Positions 10,801 to 18,838 of a stretch of DNA of 64,000 nt are shown piece by piece. Within the stretch, counting starts at the first letter, position 1. Every line of letters begins with the position of its first letter. The notes beneath the pieces are model-generated. The model was not told the DNA's origin and searched no databases. It saw only the letters and a program-made list of their open reading frames with translations. The position numbers and the translations under genes are program-made. The stretch spans positions 1,632,951-1,696,950 of the forward strand of contig MJCC01000001.1 of assembly GCA_001766655.1 (NCBI GenBank), read 5' to 3'. The stretch comes from Phytomonas francai (lineage: Eukaryota; Euglenozoa; Kinetoplastea; Trypanosomatida; Trypanosomatidae).

Positions 10801-11629
10801 CGCGGAGGAAGCAAACGACATTCTCGAAAGTTTTTTCGAGGAGGAGGCCGAGGAGGGGGATGAGTTTCAAAAAGATACGGATGCGAGCGAGCAGGACGGC
10901 ACCTGGGATGCCGCGCCCACGCTCGACCATGAATCCTTTGCTGCCTGTACGAGCCATGAGCGTGAAACCCAGCCTGCCGATGGGGAAGCGAGCGATGGAG
11001 GAGCTGAGATAAGCTCTTCCGCGCATAGGCCAAGTTTTAAAAACGAAGGATTTAACGTTAAAGCGGCTTGGCGGACGCTGACAGGACTGGAAGCGCTGAA
11101 GCTTTACATGCAGCAGACGATTGCGCAGGCATCATCCATATCAACTGCCAAGGATAATTCGATGCTTTACGGTGGGGATAATGAGATGTACAGAATACCT
11201 GAATCCGAAGAGCGCTCTAATATCTGTTTGAAGGGTAAATTAACTCCGACAAACAAACAGGATGGACATTGGCTGCGGCATGCGTTGTTTATCCTGAGCT
11301 ACGGTGCCGGCGATGCCCTAGAGTATCTGCGTTCTTCAGATATTACTGAAATAGCGGCGAAAACGCTAGAAAAAAAGTTAGGTGATCGCGCACCTAAAAG
11401 CAATCCTAACAATGCGAAAAGCAACAATTTAAAAAAGAAAACAGAAAATAATGAAATGCAAAGGATAAAGAAGGCTCCTCGTGGAGAATTGCAGCTCCAG
11501 TTATCCCGTCAGCTGGCGGTGATGCGGGCGGCTCGAACGCATTACTTAGCCTTTTGTGAGACCATTGTTTCCGCTTATGAAACCTTTTTGCACTGTTTAC
11601 GTGCGGTTTCTACAACAGAAAAGTGTTAA
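7871..11629 (+). CDS. Large protein of unknown function
   Basis: A 1252-residue uninterrupted frame from the ATG at 7871 to TAA; I do not recognise the family. The N-terminal ~70 residues are Ser/Lys-rich. Residues ~75-155 look folded, with ordered hydrophobic segments (AVLRHYDTLLAFLRQRF; SWYFIDVDDLY). Residues ~660-720 contain a possible beta-strand element (RAPCILLASL) that faintly recalls the sensor-1 strand of AAA+ clamp loaders, but I find no Walker A, so I do not make that call. Several Glu/Asp-rich linkers follow (residues ~745, ~1000). The C-terminal ~50 residues look helical (QLSRQLAVMRAARTHYLAF). Codon use matches its neighbours. No signal peptide or membrane segment. A real gene judging by length and strand, function unknown. 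Confidence 0.8.
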   Translation: MPSIEGIIVFSTPEEARKLLSVPPSHQSTSSRVSEIQKKEKPMNVKNRSPSTKKKCISSTASYSPASEAVLRHYDTLLAFLRQRFHYEAAYRGCPVGYSVNDYSFLQAISLPSKTVEEDACAMENIYLVRIEEGGFSEQTSWYFIDVDDLYTAKGKLRGRGGSPEGVDCDGDERKKSLKRRRDLTPQGGNTSKRTELDCAFMKANSDPNKGECVEEKGTPMIIEAARNRCFSILNDFSPKESWQLTRNEAEGLPKVIVVALCDRDFPLFSSVDCLLALPQFITTFARPEALSSEQNDENRSSVNIVASNSISSKGSFFAVKGYPRIFQRNNCDRERDSQASAPPLTPPEWLISKGADDSHFPPGVQVVRSAFVISSLHFGTWCVPGDFTWDLHLLQNNDGTPDGEINPFELKDATCQPIKVGQFEGVDSLDQLIQDTLATCLPYKGLNILAQSTTARPHSGIAETSPKLRSKDDLLFTDSPFPSYRFDNANKNADTSLYECKMLSPWGWVSQTELMRAWKVMLEGVFPFSSSPQEDDLLSFISVFSNPKSRTTRQSNLLFHENVERILQDVNERYVQGIKNKNNKSNLSHLDEFSSPLWICQKVLQQGLLLSEKFLSPQKDSYLTPFNTPCESYFQQNVLEQLRYLESSSDMAVFKILRAYRGLFNYPFPSLSRKRTRHPHLHFPLSSLDFSLKWLRRFVRAPCILLASLAEAEDGPQTELKKSLLEKRNDGAGLARCLKESEEEEEEEKSPELADFAQLVFLTNALPGGHKKPPSGHAGASAEGGISSFTAASLGLLDNPAGRAIAAAANAFFFNNGDNNGDTAENQSDKEDVKQTKGKTLTEEANWSSRPGANDGEGGSSSEPFCEKEKRFEDSALIGLQQKAVYFAVEMDQPNTLHLIRLLECFLNPSAGPGEQTEEVEAAAFNSEKVGANLRGLSFDPLGSAREGEADGAAFSFPFQLPPPALAALRQYWDHIAEEANDILESFFEEEAEEGDEFQKDTDASEQDGTWDAAPTLDHESFAACTSHERETQPADGEASDGGAEISSSAHRPSFKNEGFNVKAAWRTLTGLEALKLYMQQTIAQASSISTAKDNSMLYGGDNEMYRIPESEERSNICLKGKLTPTNKQDGHWLRHALFILSYGAGDALEYLRSSDITEIAAKTLEKKLGDRAPKSNPNNAKSNNLKKKTENNEMQRIKKAPRGELQLQLSRQLAVMRAARTHYLAFCETIVSAYETFLHCLRAVSTTEKC

Positions 11630-12129
11630 ATCGTACCCTTCCCATTTCTTTCACCTGACCTTAATTCAGGATATCTATATCTATATCTATCCATAGATAT
11701 TTGTTTTTTTTTGTTCATTTTTTTCCCCAACAACAGACATTTTTAAACTAATATTTTTTTTACGTCTATAGTTTCAATATTTTTGATATTCCTTTTATTA
11801 TTATTATTGATTTCCTTTCTATCATACCCTCCTTCAGCAGAATATGGTGCATTTTCATGCATACCAAAGAATTCCCAGACTTGAGCTTTAAAGCTTATAG
11901 CATATTGCTTCAACATTTTGTTTGCAAACACATTGATCAATAAATCTTTGCCTTCACCAACCATTCTTTCTTTTTAAAAATTCAACAGTCCTCAATAGTC
12001 GTAGCTAATCATTACGTAAACACACTAGCTGAGAATATACACTTCAGAAGTTTTTTTATAATTCTTCTTGGGCCAATCTATATTTAAAAGGGCGGGTCCG
12101 ACCTGGCAGCGATAACGTAGCCCTTCACT
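11630..12129. other. AT-rich intergenic region
   Basis: Contains a (TATCTA)n-like microsatellite (about 11668-11702) and several T runs. No gene, RNA fold or strong pyrimidine-AG signal stands out; cctggcag near 12107 could serve as splice acceptor for the next gene. Confidence 0.5.
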
Positions 12130-13488
12130 ATGATTTCACGACCTCTCCTCAGTAGGTTATCTCCTCGTCATCTCCCAGCGTGTTGGCGGCTGCGCTTTCA
12201 CGTGGGTTATAAATTAACCGCGCACGCCTTCCCCGCGAGGCCTTCGCAGCGGTTTTTTTCAAAAGAAACCTCCCCGGGCAGCGCCGGGGATACCTTGCGC
12301 GAGGCTCTTGGCAGCGTCCCCGGTCGTGGGCGGAATTTCGAGGATTTTCACGTGGCCTCTTCTTCTTCTTCTTTTTCTTCCGCGAACTCTTCCGGAACGA
12401 GGCCGGGGAGCTCTGCCGAGGACGTCTTCGGCGAAACCGACGCGATCGCGGCGGCCGCGGGGGCGGCTCGTCCGGTCGAAGCCCCGCAAAGCCTCGCGAG
12501 CGGCGCCGACGACGAAACCGAACGCGGGAAAGCGAACCGCGGAGGAAATGAAAAGGAAAAGGAAGAAAAGGACGAAGGAAATGGAAAGGAAAAGGAAGAA
12601 AAGGACGGGGAGGCGGGCGACGCGACGACGCGGGCGCGGCGCCGCCGCCAGAAGCGCCGCGCGCGCTCCGTGGATACGATCCTCGGCGACGTCATCCACG
12701 ACGCGCTTCGCCTGCGGGATATGGGGCATAAACCGGACGCCGACTTCGTCTACAAACGCACGCAGGAGCGCGTGTACGAGGCCGAGTACGGGCGAAAGCC
12801 GCCTGGGAAGAAGGAGTTCGCGGTGAAGTACACGCCCTTCCCGCCGGATATGCGGCTTCGGCGGCTTTTCCCGCTGGAGGGGGGGGAGGGGGGCGTGGGG
12901 GTGGGGCTGGGCGCCTTCCTCGCCGAGGACCCCTGGCCGGCGCGCGCGATCACCGCCGCGAACCCCGTCTGGACCGAGCGCGAGCGCGAGGACGACCTCC
13001 GCGCGAACGGCGGGAAGGCCCTCAAGGCCTGGGAGGACCGCCTCTTCAACCCGCGCGAGGGCTTCGACCTCCTCGGCGAGTTCACCGACGCCGTCGAGGA
13101 GCTTCGGCACTGGACGGGGCAGTTTATCGTCTTCCTGCGCGAGGTCCCCATTTCCCAGCGCCGGACGCTGCCTTTTTTGCACGAATGGCATCGCCTCCTC
13201 GTCCATCGCCTGATTCGCGCGGAGCGGCGCTACGGCCGGGTCCGGGATGCCGCCCTCGCGCACTGCAAGGCCTCCCCGGCGATGTTTAAACGCACCGAGG
13301 CGGTTTTGGATGCCGTGCGCGAGTTGTACGCGGAGGCCCATCGCTCGCTGTCAAGCCCGAACTACGACCCACTGCGGATGAAGAAGTCGGCCATCGCGCC
13401 CTTTATGCGGATGACGCCCCGCGAGTTCGACGCGTGGATGGCGGAGGAGCAGCAAAAGCACAACGCCATTATCGCTGATTTATCGTAA
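12130..13488 (+). CDS. Probable mitochondrial protein of unknown function
   Basis: A 452-residue protein. Its first ~45 residues form a typical mitochondrial presequence: rich in Arg, Ser and Leu, with no acidic residue until RFFSKE. Then comes a low-complexity acidic/lysine stretch (residues ~135-165) made of two near copies of a ~30-base unit, and an Arg-rich block (RARRRRQKRRAR). From ~180 on it looks folded; the C-terminal third is helical, with a basic segment (RLIRAERRYGRVRD). No known domain recognised. The next gene, only 221 bases downstream, is also mitochondrial (PAM16-like). A lineage-specific mitoribosomal or kinetoplast protein would fit, but that is speculation. Coding sequence is strongly GC-rich. 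The mitochondrial call rests on the presequence. Confidence 0.6.
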   Translation: MISRPLLSRLSPRHLPACWRLRFHVGYKLTAHAFPARPSQRFFSKETSPGSAGDTLREALGSVPGRGRNFEDFHVASSSSSFSSANSSGTRPGSSAEDVFGETDAIAAAAGAARPVEAPQSLASGADDETERGKANRGGNEKEKEEKDEGNGKEKEEKDGEAGDATTRARRRRQKRRARSVDTILGDVIHDALRLRDMGHKPDADFVYKRTQERVYEAEYGRKPPGKKEFAVKYTPFPPDMRLRRLFPLEGGEGGVGVGLGAFLAEDPWPARAITAANPVWTEREREDDLRANGGKALKAWEDRLFNPREGFDLLGEFTDAVEELRHWTGQFIVFLREVPISQRRTLPFLHEWHRLLVHRLIRAERRYGRVRDAALAHCKASPAMFKRTEAVLDAVRELYAEAHRSLSSPNYDPLRMKKSAIAPFMRMTPREFDAWMAEEQQKHNAIIADLS

Positions 13489-13709
13489 ATAAGGGGGGTG
13501 GTTGTTGGTGTGCGGGGAGGGAGGCGGGTTAACAGCCTTGATCAGAAGGGATAACGTTAAAAAGGAACAGAAATTTCTAAGTCGCTTTCGAACGATCAAT
13601 AGCATTCCGATGTATAGGGTGGGTTGGAGGTGATGTTTAACATTTACCTAAGTTCTCCATTTTCATCATTTATACTTTCTTCCAAAATTATTTAGTGAAG
13701 TTTTGAATC

Positions 13710-14483
13710 ATGCATTCGCGGGCTTCGAGAACCTTACGCCGCGTTCAGTCAAGTCTCTTTGCTTCTCAAACAAGTTCAAGTGCGCTGGTTTTAGCGGTAC
13801 TATCCTATACTGACCTCAGGCTTGATTTCAAAAAAGACCAGAATGCGACCTGTCCTCGACGTTGTTCTTCTTTGCATGAAGAATGGGCGTTGGTAAGGCC
13901 TGGGAGGTTGACCATTCCCACCCTCTGTAATATACACACTTCATCAGGGCTTTTTAGAAGTACCCGCACAAATCTATTTATCCCCCCACAGCTCGCGCGC
14001 CTCCTGATGGCGGCGAGCTTCGCCGTCGCGCAGGCGGTTATCGTAGCCTATCGCAAGGAAAAGCAGAATATGGAACGTGAGGAAGGCAAAGAAGGTGAGG
14101 CTTCCAAAGATGCGTCTGGGGGTTCTCATCCGCACGTCTCCAATCGTAATCACGTGCCAATAAGCTCGCTGGAGGCTTTGCAGATATTAGGCCTCGAAGA
14201 GCTACGACCCCACTTGATAAACCTCTCTTCTTCATCCTCTTCTTCTTCTGAAAGTAACGCGGGTTTACCGCTCGTTGCCCCTCATGAACGTGAACTCGCT
14301 CAAAAGAACTTTGAAAAAATGTTCGAGATCGCAAAAAAGCACGAAAACTGGTTTTTGGCGGGAAAGCTGAGCGCGGCGTATCGAAAATGCGTGGATCCCA
14401 CCTGGGATCACTTTAAGGATCGTGATAAGGAAGAACCTCGAGACGACGATTTTAAGAAGTATACACGTGATAACGGCTTATGA
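13710..14483 (+). CDS. PAM16: PAM16/TIM16-like J-like subunit of the mitochondrial import motor
   Basis: A 257-residue protein whose second half matches the PAM16/TIM16 pattern: a hydrophobic helix (ARLLMAASFAVAQAVIVAYRKE, read in two parts) at ~97-118, then the signature SSLEALQILGLEEL (compare LSLQEAQQILNVS), and a J-like domain with QKNFEKMFEIAKKHE and FLAGKLSAAYRKC (compare YEHLF...SFYLQSKVVRA). The HPD motif of true J proteins is absent, as expected for PAM16. In other eukaryotes it pairs with PAM18 and restrains its stimulation of mtHsp70 at TIM23; in trypanosomes the pair is reported to have been redirected toward mitochondrial DNA maintenance. About 90 residues precede the helix, longer than usual, probably a presequence. 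A Ser run interrupts the domain. Stop TGA. Confidence 0.75.
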   Translation: MHSRASRTLRRVQSSLFASQTSSSALVLAVLSYTDLRLDFKKDQNATCPRRCSSLHEEWALVRPGRLTIPTLCNIHTSSGLFRSTRTNLFIPPQLARLLMAASFAVAQAVIVAYRKEKQNMEREEGKEGEASKDASGGSHPHVSNRNHVPISSLEALQILGLEELRPHLINLSSSSSSSSESNAGLPLVAPHERELAQKNFEKMFEIAKKHENWFLAGKLSAAYRKCVDPTWDHFKDRDKEEPRDDDFKKYTRDNGL

Positions 14484-14715
14484 AGCTGGGGAGGGAGAGA
14501 GAGAGAGAGAGAGCGGAAAAGAATATTAGCTATTGTGCAGAAAGGATACCAAAGATCCTAGAAAAATCATGTAAAAAGGTGCAGATTTTAGTGCATACTT
14601 TTTCCTTGAATCTTGCTTTTGCTGGAAAAGACTATGGGAGGGTTATTAATGGTACTTGAACCGAGGGAAAACGGTTTCTAATTACTATGAGGCAAAATGA
14701 GTGGATGAATAAAAA

Positions 14716-14718
<3 letters not shown>

Positions 14719-14746
<28 letters not shown>
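14719..14746. repeat. (AT)n microsatellite
   Basis: Fourteen perfect AT units followed by three GTAT units. Similar AT tracts recur in many intergenic regions of this window (for example 3076-3098, 20676-20711, 30957-30992, 44120-44147, 44915-44935). Confidence 0.95.
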
Positions 14747-14758
<12 letters not shown>

Positions 14759-15344
14759 TGATATATCCGTGTGTATATGCATGTATATTCCTGAAATCAA
14801 TGCTAAATCTTTATATCATTGAATACGCTGTTCTTTCCTTTCCCTTTTTCTATTCTTTAAACTTTACAGATGAAATCATAAAAGAAAAGGAAACACTTAT
14901 AGAATTGTCACGCCCTTGTGTGTATCGATTTTCTATATTTAATTACTCCACTGACTTGAAGGTCTTACTCTATCTTTATCCGTTTTGCGTTGCGAAGCCG
15001 TTTAACGTCCATTTTTCTTTTCTTTTCTTTCGCAGGGACCTTTTTATCAAATTACAAGCGGCTTGAAAATCCGCAGGAATATCCACTTATAGTTTGTTTG
15101 TTTTAGGTTAATTTAGTCTATTAATCTGCTTCTTTTCCCGCAAGGGAAAATTCTGGCAGGATAAGTAAATAATTATATCATAATTAGTACAACATAAGAT
15201 ATTATCTAATAATTTTATTTTTGTCTCTGCTGGTCTGTTCTTTTTGTATACTCATTTCAAAAGTTAAACACCATTGGAACATAGTCTTATATAATTTGTT
15301 GCTGATTTTATATAATTTTTGTTTTCTTGGAGTGCACCCTTGGG

Positions 15345-15348
<4 letters not shown>

Positions 15349-15379
<31 letters not shown>
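15349..15379. repeat. (AT)n microsatellite
   Basis: A 31-base perfect AT run about 220 bases upstream of the kinase gene. Confidence 0.95.
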
Positions 15380-15381
<2 letters not shown>

Positions 15382-15426
15382 TTGGATTCTTTATCTTATT
15401 TTAGTCTGTTTGATTGTATTGTGTGT

Positions 15427-15447
15427 TGTGTGTGTGTGTGTGTGTGT
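15427..15447. repeat. (TG)n microsatellite
   Basis: A 21-base TG run, 48 bases after the AT run; a second TG run occurs at 36829-36849 and a CA run at 26841-26864. Confidence 0.95.
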
Positions 15448-15598
15448 ACTGGTGAGGTACGTATTTTAATTAAAGCTTTTTCCGTTGTTTAGAAATTATC
15501 AATATTACTACTTATAGAACGTGCTCCGACAAAAAGAAAGAGGGAAATTATTTTTCCTCACTTGTTTGTGAGTTTAGCGCTGGGAAGGCGTCGCGATC

Positions 15599-18500
15599 AT
15601 GAAGTCCAAACGGAAAATAGTCAAGGACACGACATCTGTGGGGTCCCGTAATGGACTGACCTGTACTTCTACCACTAGGACTACAAAACTCACTAGAAAA
15701 GCGATTGATACTGCGAAATCCGAATATCAAGGGCCGAAGTTTTCCTCCGCGGAGAACCCGCTGATCGACGACCTACTCGGCGAGCTCGGGACCTCGATGG
15801 CGAGCGAGGAGACCCCCAGCTTGAGTTTAGAGAATTCCGAAAACGGGACCGACTCCGGCGGCTTCTCTGAGAATTACCTGTGCAGGGAGAACCTCGCCCC
15901 CCTGGACGGCTCCTCCTCCTTGAAGAACCTCTCGATGTTGGCGGTGGATGCCGTCGTGAAGGCCTCCCGGTGCTTCGTGCACACGCTGACCAAACACGAC
16001 CTAAAGTCCTACCTCAACTGCCCCACCAGTGCCGCGAAGGAGGCGGAGATGCGGCGGCATCTGCGCAGCAAGGACTCGGGCGAGGTGGAGAACTTCGTCC
16101 TCGCCCTGTTAGAAATCATCGAGGAGGTCCTCAGCGTGCGGGAGCGGCTGAAAGGGCTGGCCCTCCCCTCGATGCACCTGCCCTCCGCGGAGGAGAACGA
16201 CATGTCGGGGAGCCTGGCGTCGGTGATAAGCACCGCGAGCCTGATGTGCCCGCCGGTGCACGAGACGAATCAACTCGCGGTGGCCTTTGACCAGAAAGGG
16301 CACCGGACGATCAACCGCTACGTTCTTCTCGCGAACATTGGCGAGGGCTCGTACGGGAAGGTGAAGCTCGCGGAGGAGATGGACTCCGGGAAGAAGGTGG
16401 CGATCAAGATGATCGACAAGAAGTTCCTGCAGAAGAAGTTCGGGAGCGGGAAGGAGGCGGGGGCCGGGGGCGGCGACAACGCGCTGATGCGGGAGATCAC
16501 GATCATGAAGAAGGTGCGGCACCGGAACTGCGTCTCGCTCTACGAGGTCATCGACGACCCCGCCTCGCAGAAGCTCTACCTGATCATGGACTACGTGCCG
16601 AATGGCCCGGTCGTGCACCTCCGGCACCACCGCCTCCTGCCGGCGATGCTCTTCGCGACGGAGGCCGGGCACCGGGTGAACGGGGTCCGGTACAATCGCG
16701 AGTTGATTCGGTGCGCGATTCGGCACCGGCCGGACGGCGACGGGCCCCTGACGGAGGCCGAGCTCTACGCCGAGCCCGCGATCTACAGCTGCCGGCCCCT
16801 GCCCGAGGCCACCTGCGCCCGCTACCTCCGCCAGCTCGTGAGCGGGCTACGCTACATGCACGACCGCCGCGTCGTGCACCACGACGTGAAGCCGGAGAAC
16901 GTGCTGCTCGGCGCCGACGGCCGCGTCTACCTCACGGACTTCGGCGTGAGCGAGATCCTGACGGCCCCGGGCGCCGCCGCGAACGCCCGGCTCGGCGGCG
17001 GCACCCTCCTCTTCACCGCCCCGGAGCTCCTCGAGCCCGGCGCCGACCTCGCGGCCGTCGACCCCTTCCGCACCGACCACTGGGCGCTCGGGGTCACGCT
17101 CTACTGCATGCTCGTCGGCGTCGTGCCCTTCGGGGGGGCCTCGTACCGCGGGGTCTGCGAGAGCATCCGCGGCCGAGGCTACCTCTGGAACGGGCGAAAC
17201 CTCGAGGGAGACGAGCTCCTGCCGGAGTGGAATACGATCCTGGCGGGGCTGCTCGAGAAGACCCCGGAGCGCCGATGGGGGCTCCGGAAGCTCAAGTGCT
17301 TCCTCGATAGCGAGGACTTCCAGCAGAAGCTCCGGATGCGCGCGGGGGCCGCGAGCGCGGCCGCGAGCGAGCGCCGACGGACCTCCGTCATCAACATCCC
17401 CTCCCCAAAGACGCTTGTGTGCATGCGGGGGGTCAACGGCGTCGTCGAGGGCGTCGCCCCCCCGCTCACGGAGAGCCTGACGAAGAGCTCGGGATTCTGC
17501 CGGGCCTCGGGGATTCGGCGGGAGTGCGTGCAGGAGGTCGCCCGGAGCGAGGGCATCGCCGTCGTGACCCGGCCCGCCAAGACCGTCTCCAAGCGCACCC
17601 GCGAGATCGTGCGGGGCTTCGCCGACGCCATTCGCGCGCGGACGGCGAGCAAGAATATGTACTTTAAGGAGTCCGACCTCTTCCCGCCCTCAGAGGGGGG
17701 GGTCACCGATAGCATCGGCTCCGCAAAGGTCTCCGAGGATCTTCTCCGGATGCACAACCTCTCCGGCACCGAAAACAATTACGAGTTCGCCGTGCGGTCG
17801 TCGGGCTCGAGCAACGGACGCGGCAGCCGGAGCGGGAATATCCCGAACTGGGAGAAGCCTTCGGATAATCGCAAGAAGCCGTACCCGGCGAGCGCCGGGC
17901 TATCGCAATCGCAGCCGAGTTTTGTTCCCGTGGGCAAGCGAAATAGCCGTGCGGTGTACAGCGGCGCTTTTCAGTCCATCGACGCCATTCTGTCCATCGT
18001 GAACGTCCAGAGCGAGTCGTTCCGCTCAAACAGCTTTAGCTTCGTCTCCGTGTGCGAGGCGGGCTCGCAGAAGAGCTCGACGTTTAGTAAAGGGAACCCG
18101 TCCCCGGCGACGGGGCTCGAGATCACCCTCAAGTGCATGCCCGACTCCACGAGCACTAGCGGCGGGGCCATTCACGCGAGCAGCTTGGCGCGTCTGTCCG
18201 GGTATTCCTCGCTCGACCAACGAGGGGGGGGGGGGATGGAGGGGGTGGAAACCCCGCTCCTGGTGGAGCCCTCTTCGCCGGTTTCCCAAAGCGAGACGAA
18301 AAAGTTGAGCAACTCCAGCCTCACGCAGCTCGAGCGTGAGCTCAACTCCACACTACGAGGAAAGGGTGAGTCCAAGGAATTGGCCGGCCGGTTAGAATTC
18401 GAGGGGAGCTCGCCCGTCTCCATCGCGTCGATGTTTCCCACCAAGAGTGATAGCAAACCCTCCTCCGAGGAAAGAGGCGGGTCGGGCCCGAAAGAGACGC

Positions 18501-18838
18501 CGCGTGCCTCCTTGAATAAAGGCAATTGGCGAAATATACAAGGGGGGAGTAGCGATATGGGGAGCCCCGAACCCGGGCAGATGCGGGTCAGCGATATGGC
18601 CGCGTCCCGTCGAATCTCGAGGCCGAGCAAAGAACCCAAGAGACGAGAACGGGGGGAGAAGAAGAGCAATGGCAAAAGTGAGCAAGGCCAGCAGCAATTA
18701 GCGTCGACAAAGGAGGAGTTACCGAGTATTCTATCGATAAGGCCTCCGCCCCCGTGGTCGAAGTTGACGTCGTGGGAGGTGATGAGAAATGGAAGGGAAG
18801 GCACCTTTGAGGCTGTACCGTTACCCGATAAAAGTTAA
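15599..18838 (+). CDS. CaMKK-like serine/threonine protein kinase
   Basis: A 1079-residue protein with one kinase domain (~240-590): glycine loop GEGSYGKV (~247), VAIK lysine (~270), NGPVV hinge segment typical of CaMKK/SAK1-type kinases, catalytic loop VVHHDVKPEN (~425), DFGVSE (~446), TAPELL, and the DHWALGVTLYCMLVG helix. CaMKK family enzymes phosphorylate activation loops of AMPK/SnRK1 and CaMK kinases. Odd points: the HRD arginine is histidine (HHD), and ~50 extra residues sit between the hinge and the helix before the catalytic loop. The ~240-residue N-terminal and ~490-residue C-terminal regions are Ser-rich and low in complexity, with no domain I recognise. The ATG at 15599 follows a TTTAG acceptor. 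Residues for catalysis (K, D, DFG) are present, so it is probably active. Confidence 0.85.
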   Translation: MKSKRKIVKDTTSVGSRNGLTCTSTTRTTKLTRKAIDTAKSEYQGPKFSSAENPLIDDLLGELGTSMASEETPSLSLENSENGTDSGGFSENYLCRENLAPLDGSSSLKNLSMLAVDAVVKASRCFVHTLTKHDLKSYLNCPTSAAKEAEMRRHLRSKDSGEVENFVLALLEIIEEVLSVRERLKGLALPSMHLPSAEENDMSGSLASVISTASLMCPPVHETNQLAVAFDQKGHRTINRYVLLANIGEGSYGKVKLAEEMDSGKKVAIKMIDKKFLQKKFGSGKEAGAGGGDNALMREITIMKKVRHRNCVSLYEVIDDPASQKLYLIMDYVPNGPVVHLRHHRLLPAMLFATEAGHRVNGVRYNRELIRCAIRHRPDGDGPLTEAELYAEPAIYSCRPLPEATCARYLRQLVSGLRYMHDRRVVHHDVKPENVLLGADGRVYLTDFGVSEILTAPGAAANARLGGGTLLFTAPELLEPGADLAAVDPFRTDHWALGVTLYCMLVGVVPFGGASYRGVCESIRGRGYLWNGRNLEGDELLPEWNTILAGLLEKTPERRWGLRKLKCFLDSEDFQQKLRMRAGAASAAASERRRTSVINIPSPKTLVCMRGVNGVVEGVAPPLTESLTKSSGFCRASGIRRECVQEVARSEGIAVVTRPAKTVSKRTREIVRGFADAIRARTASKNMYFKESDLFPPSEGGVTDSIGSAKVSEDLLRMHNLSGTENNYEFAVRSSGSSNGRGSRSGNIPNWEKPSDNRKKPYPASAGLSQSQPSFVPVGKRNSRAVYSGAFQSIDAILSIVNVQSESFRSNSFSFVSVCEAGSQKSSTFSKGNPSPATGLEITLKCMPDSTSTSGGAIHASSLARLSGYSSLDQRGGGGMEGVETPLLVEPSSPVSQSETKKLSNSSLTQLERELNSTLRGKGESKELAGRLEFEGSSPVSIASMFPTKSDSKPSSEERGGSGPKETPRASLNKGNWRNIQGGSSDMGSPEPGQMRVSDMAASRRISRPSKEPKRRERGEKKSNGKSEQGQQQLASTKEELPSILSIRPPPPWSKLTSWEVMRNGREGTFEAVPLPDKS

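Larger units (their letters stand above)
14484..15598. other. Intergenic region rich in microsatellites
   Basis: No gene supported. Holds a (GA)n run at 14495-14513, two AT runs and a TG run (listed separately). A T-rich tract followed by GTTTAG ending at 15577 lies 21 bases before the next ATG and is a candidate splice acceptor. Confidence 0.6.

Noticed and set aside
7871..11629. AAA+ clamp-loader (ATAD5/RAD17) identity
   Set aside because: Only a short sensor-like strand resembles it; no Walker A or B is present.
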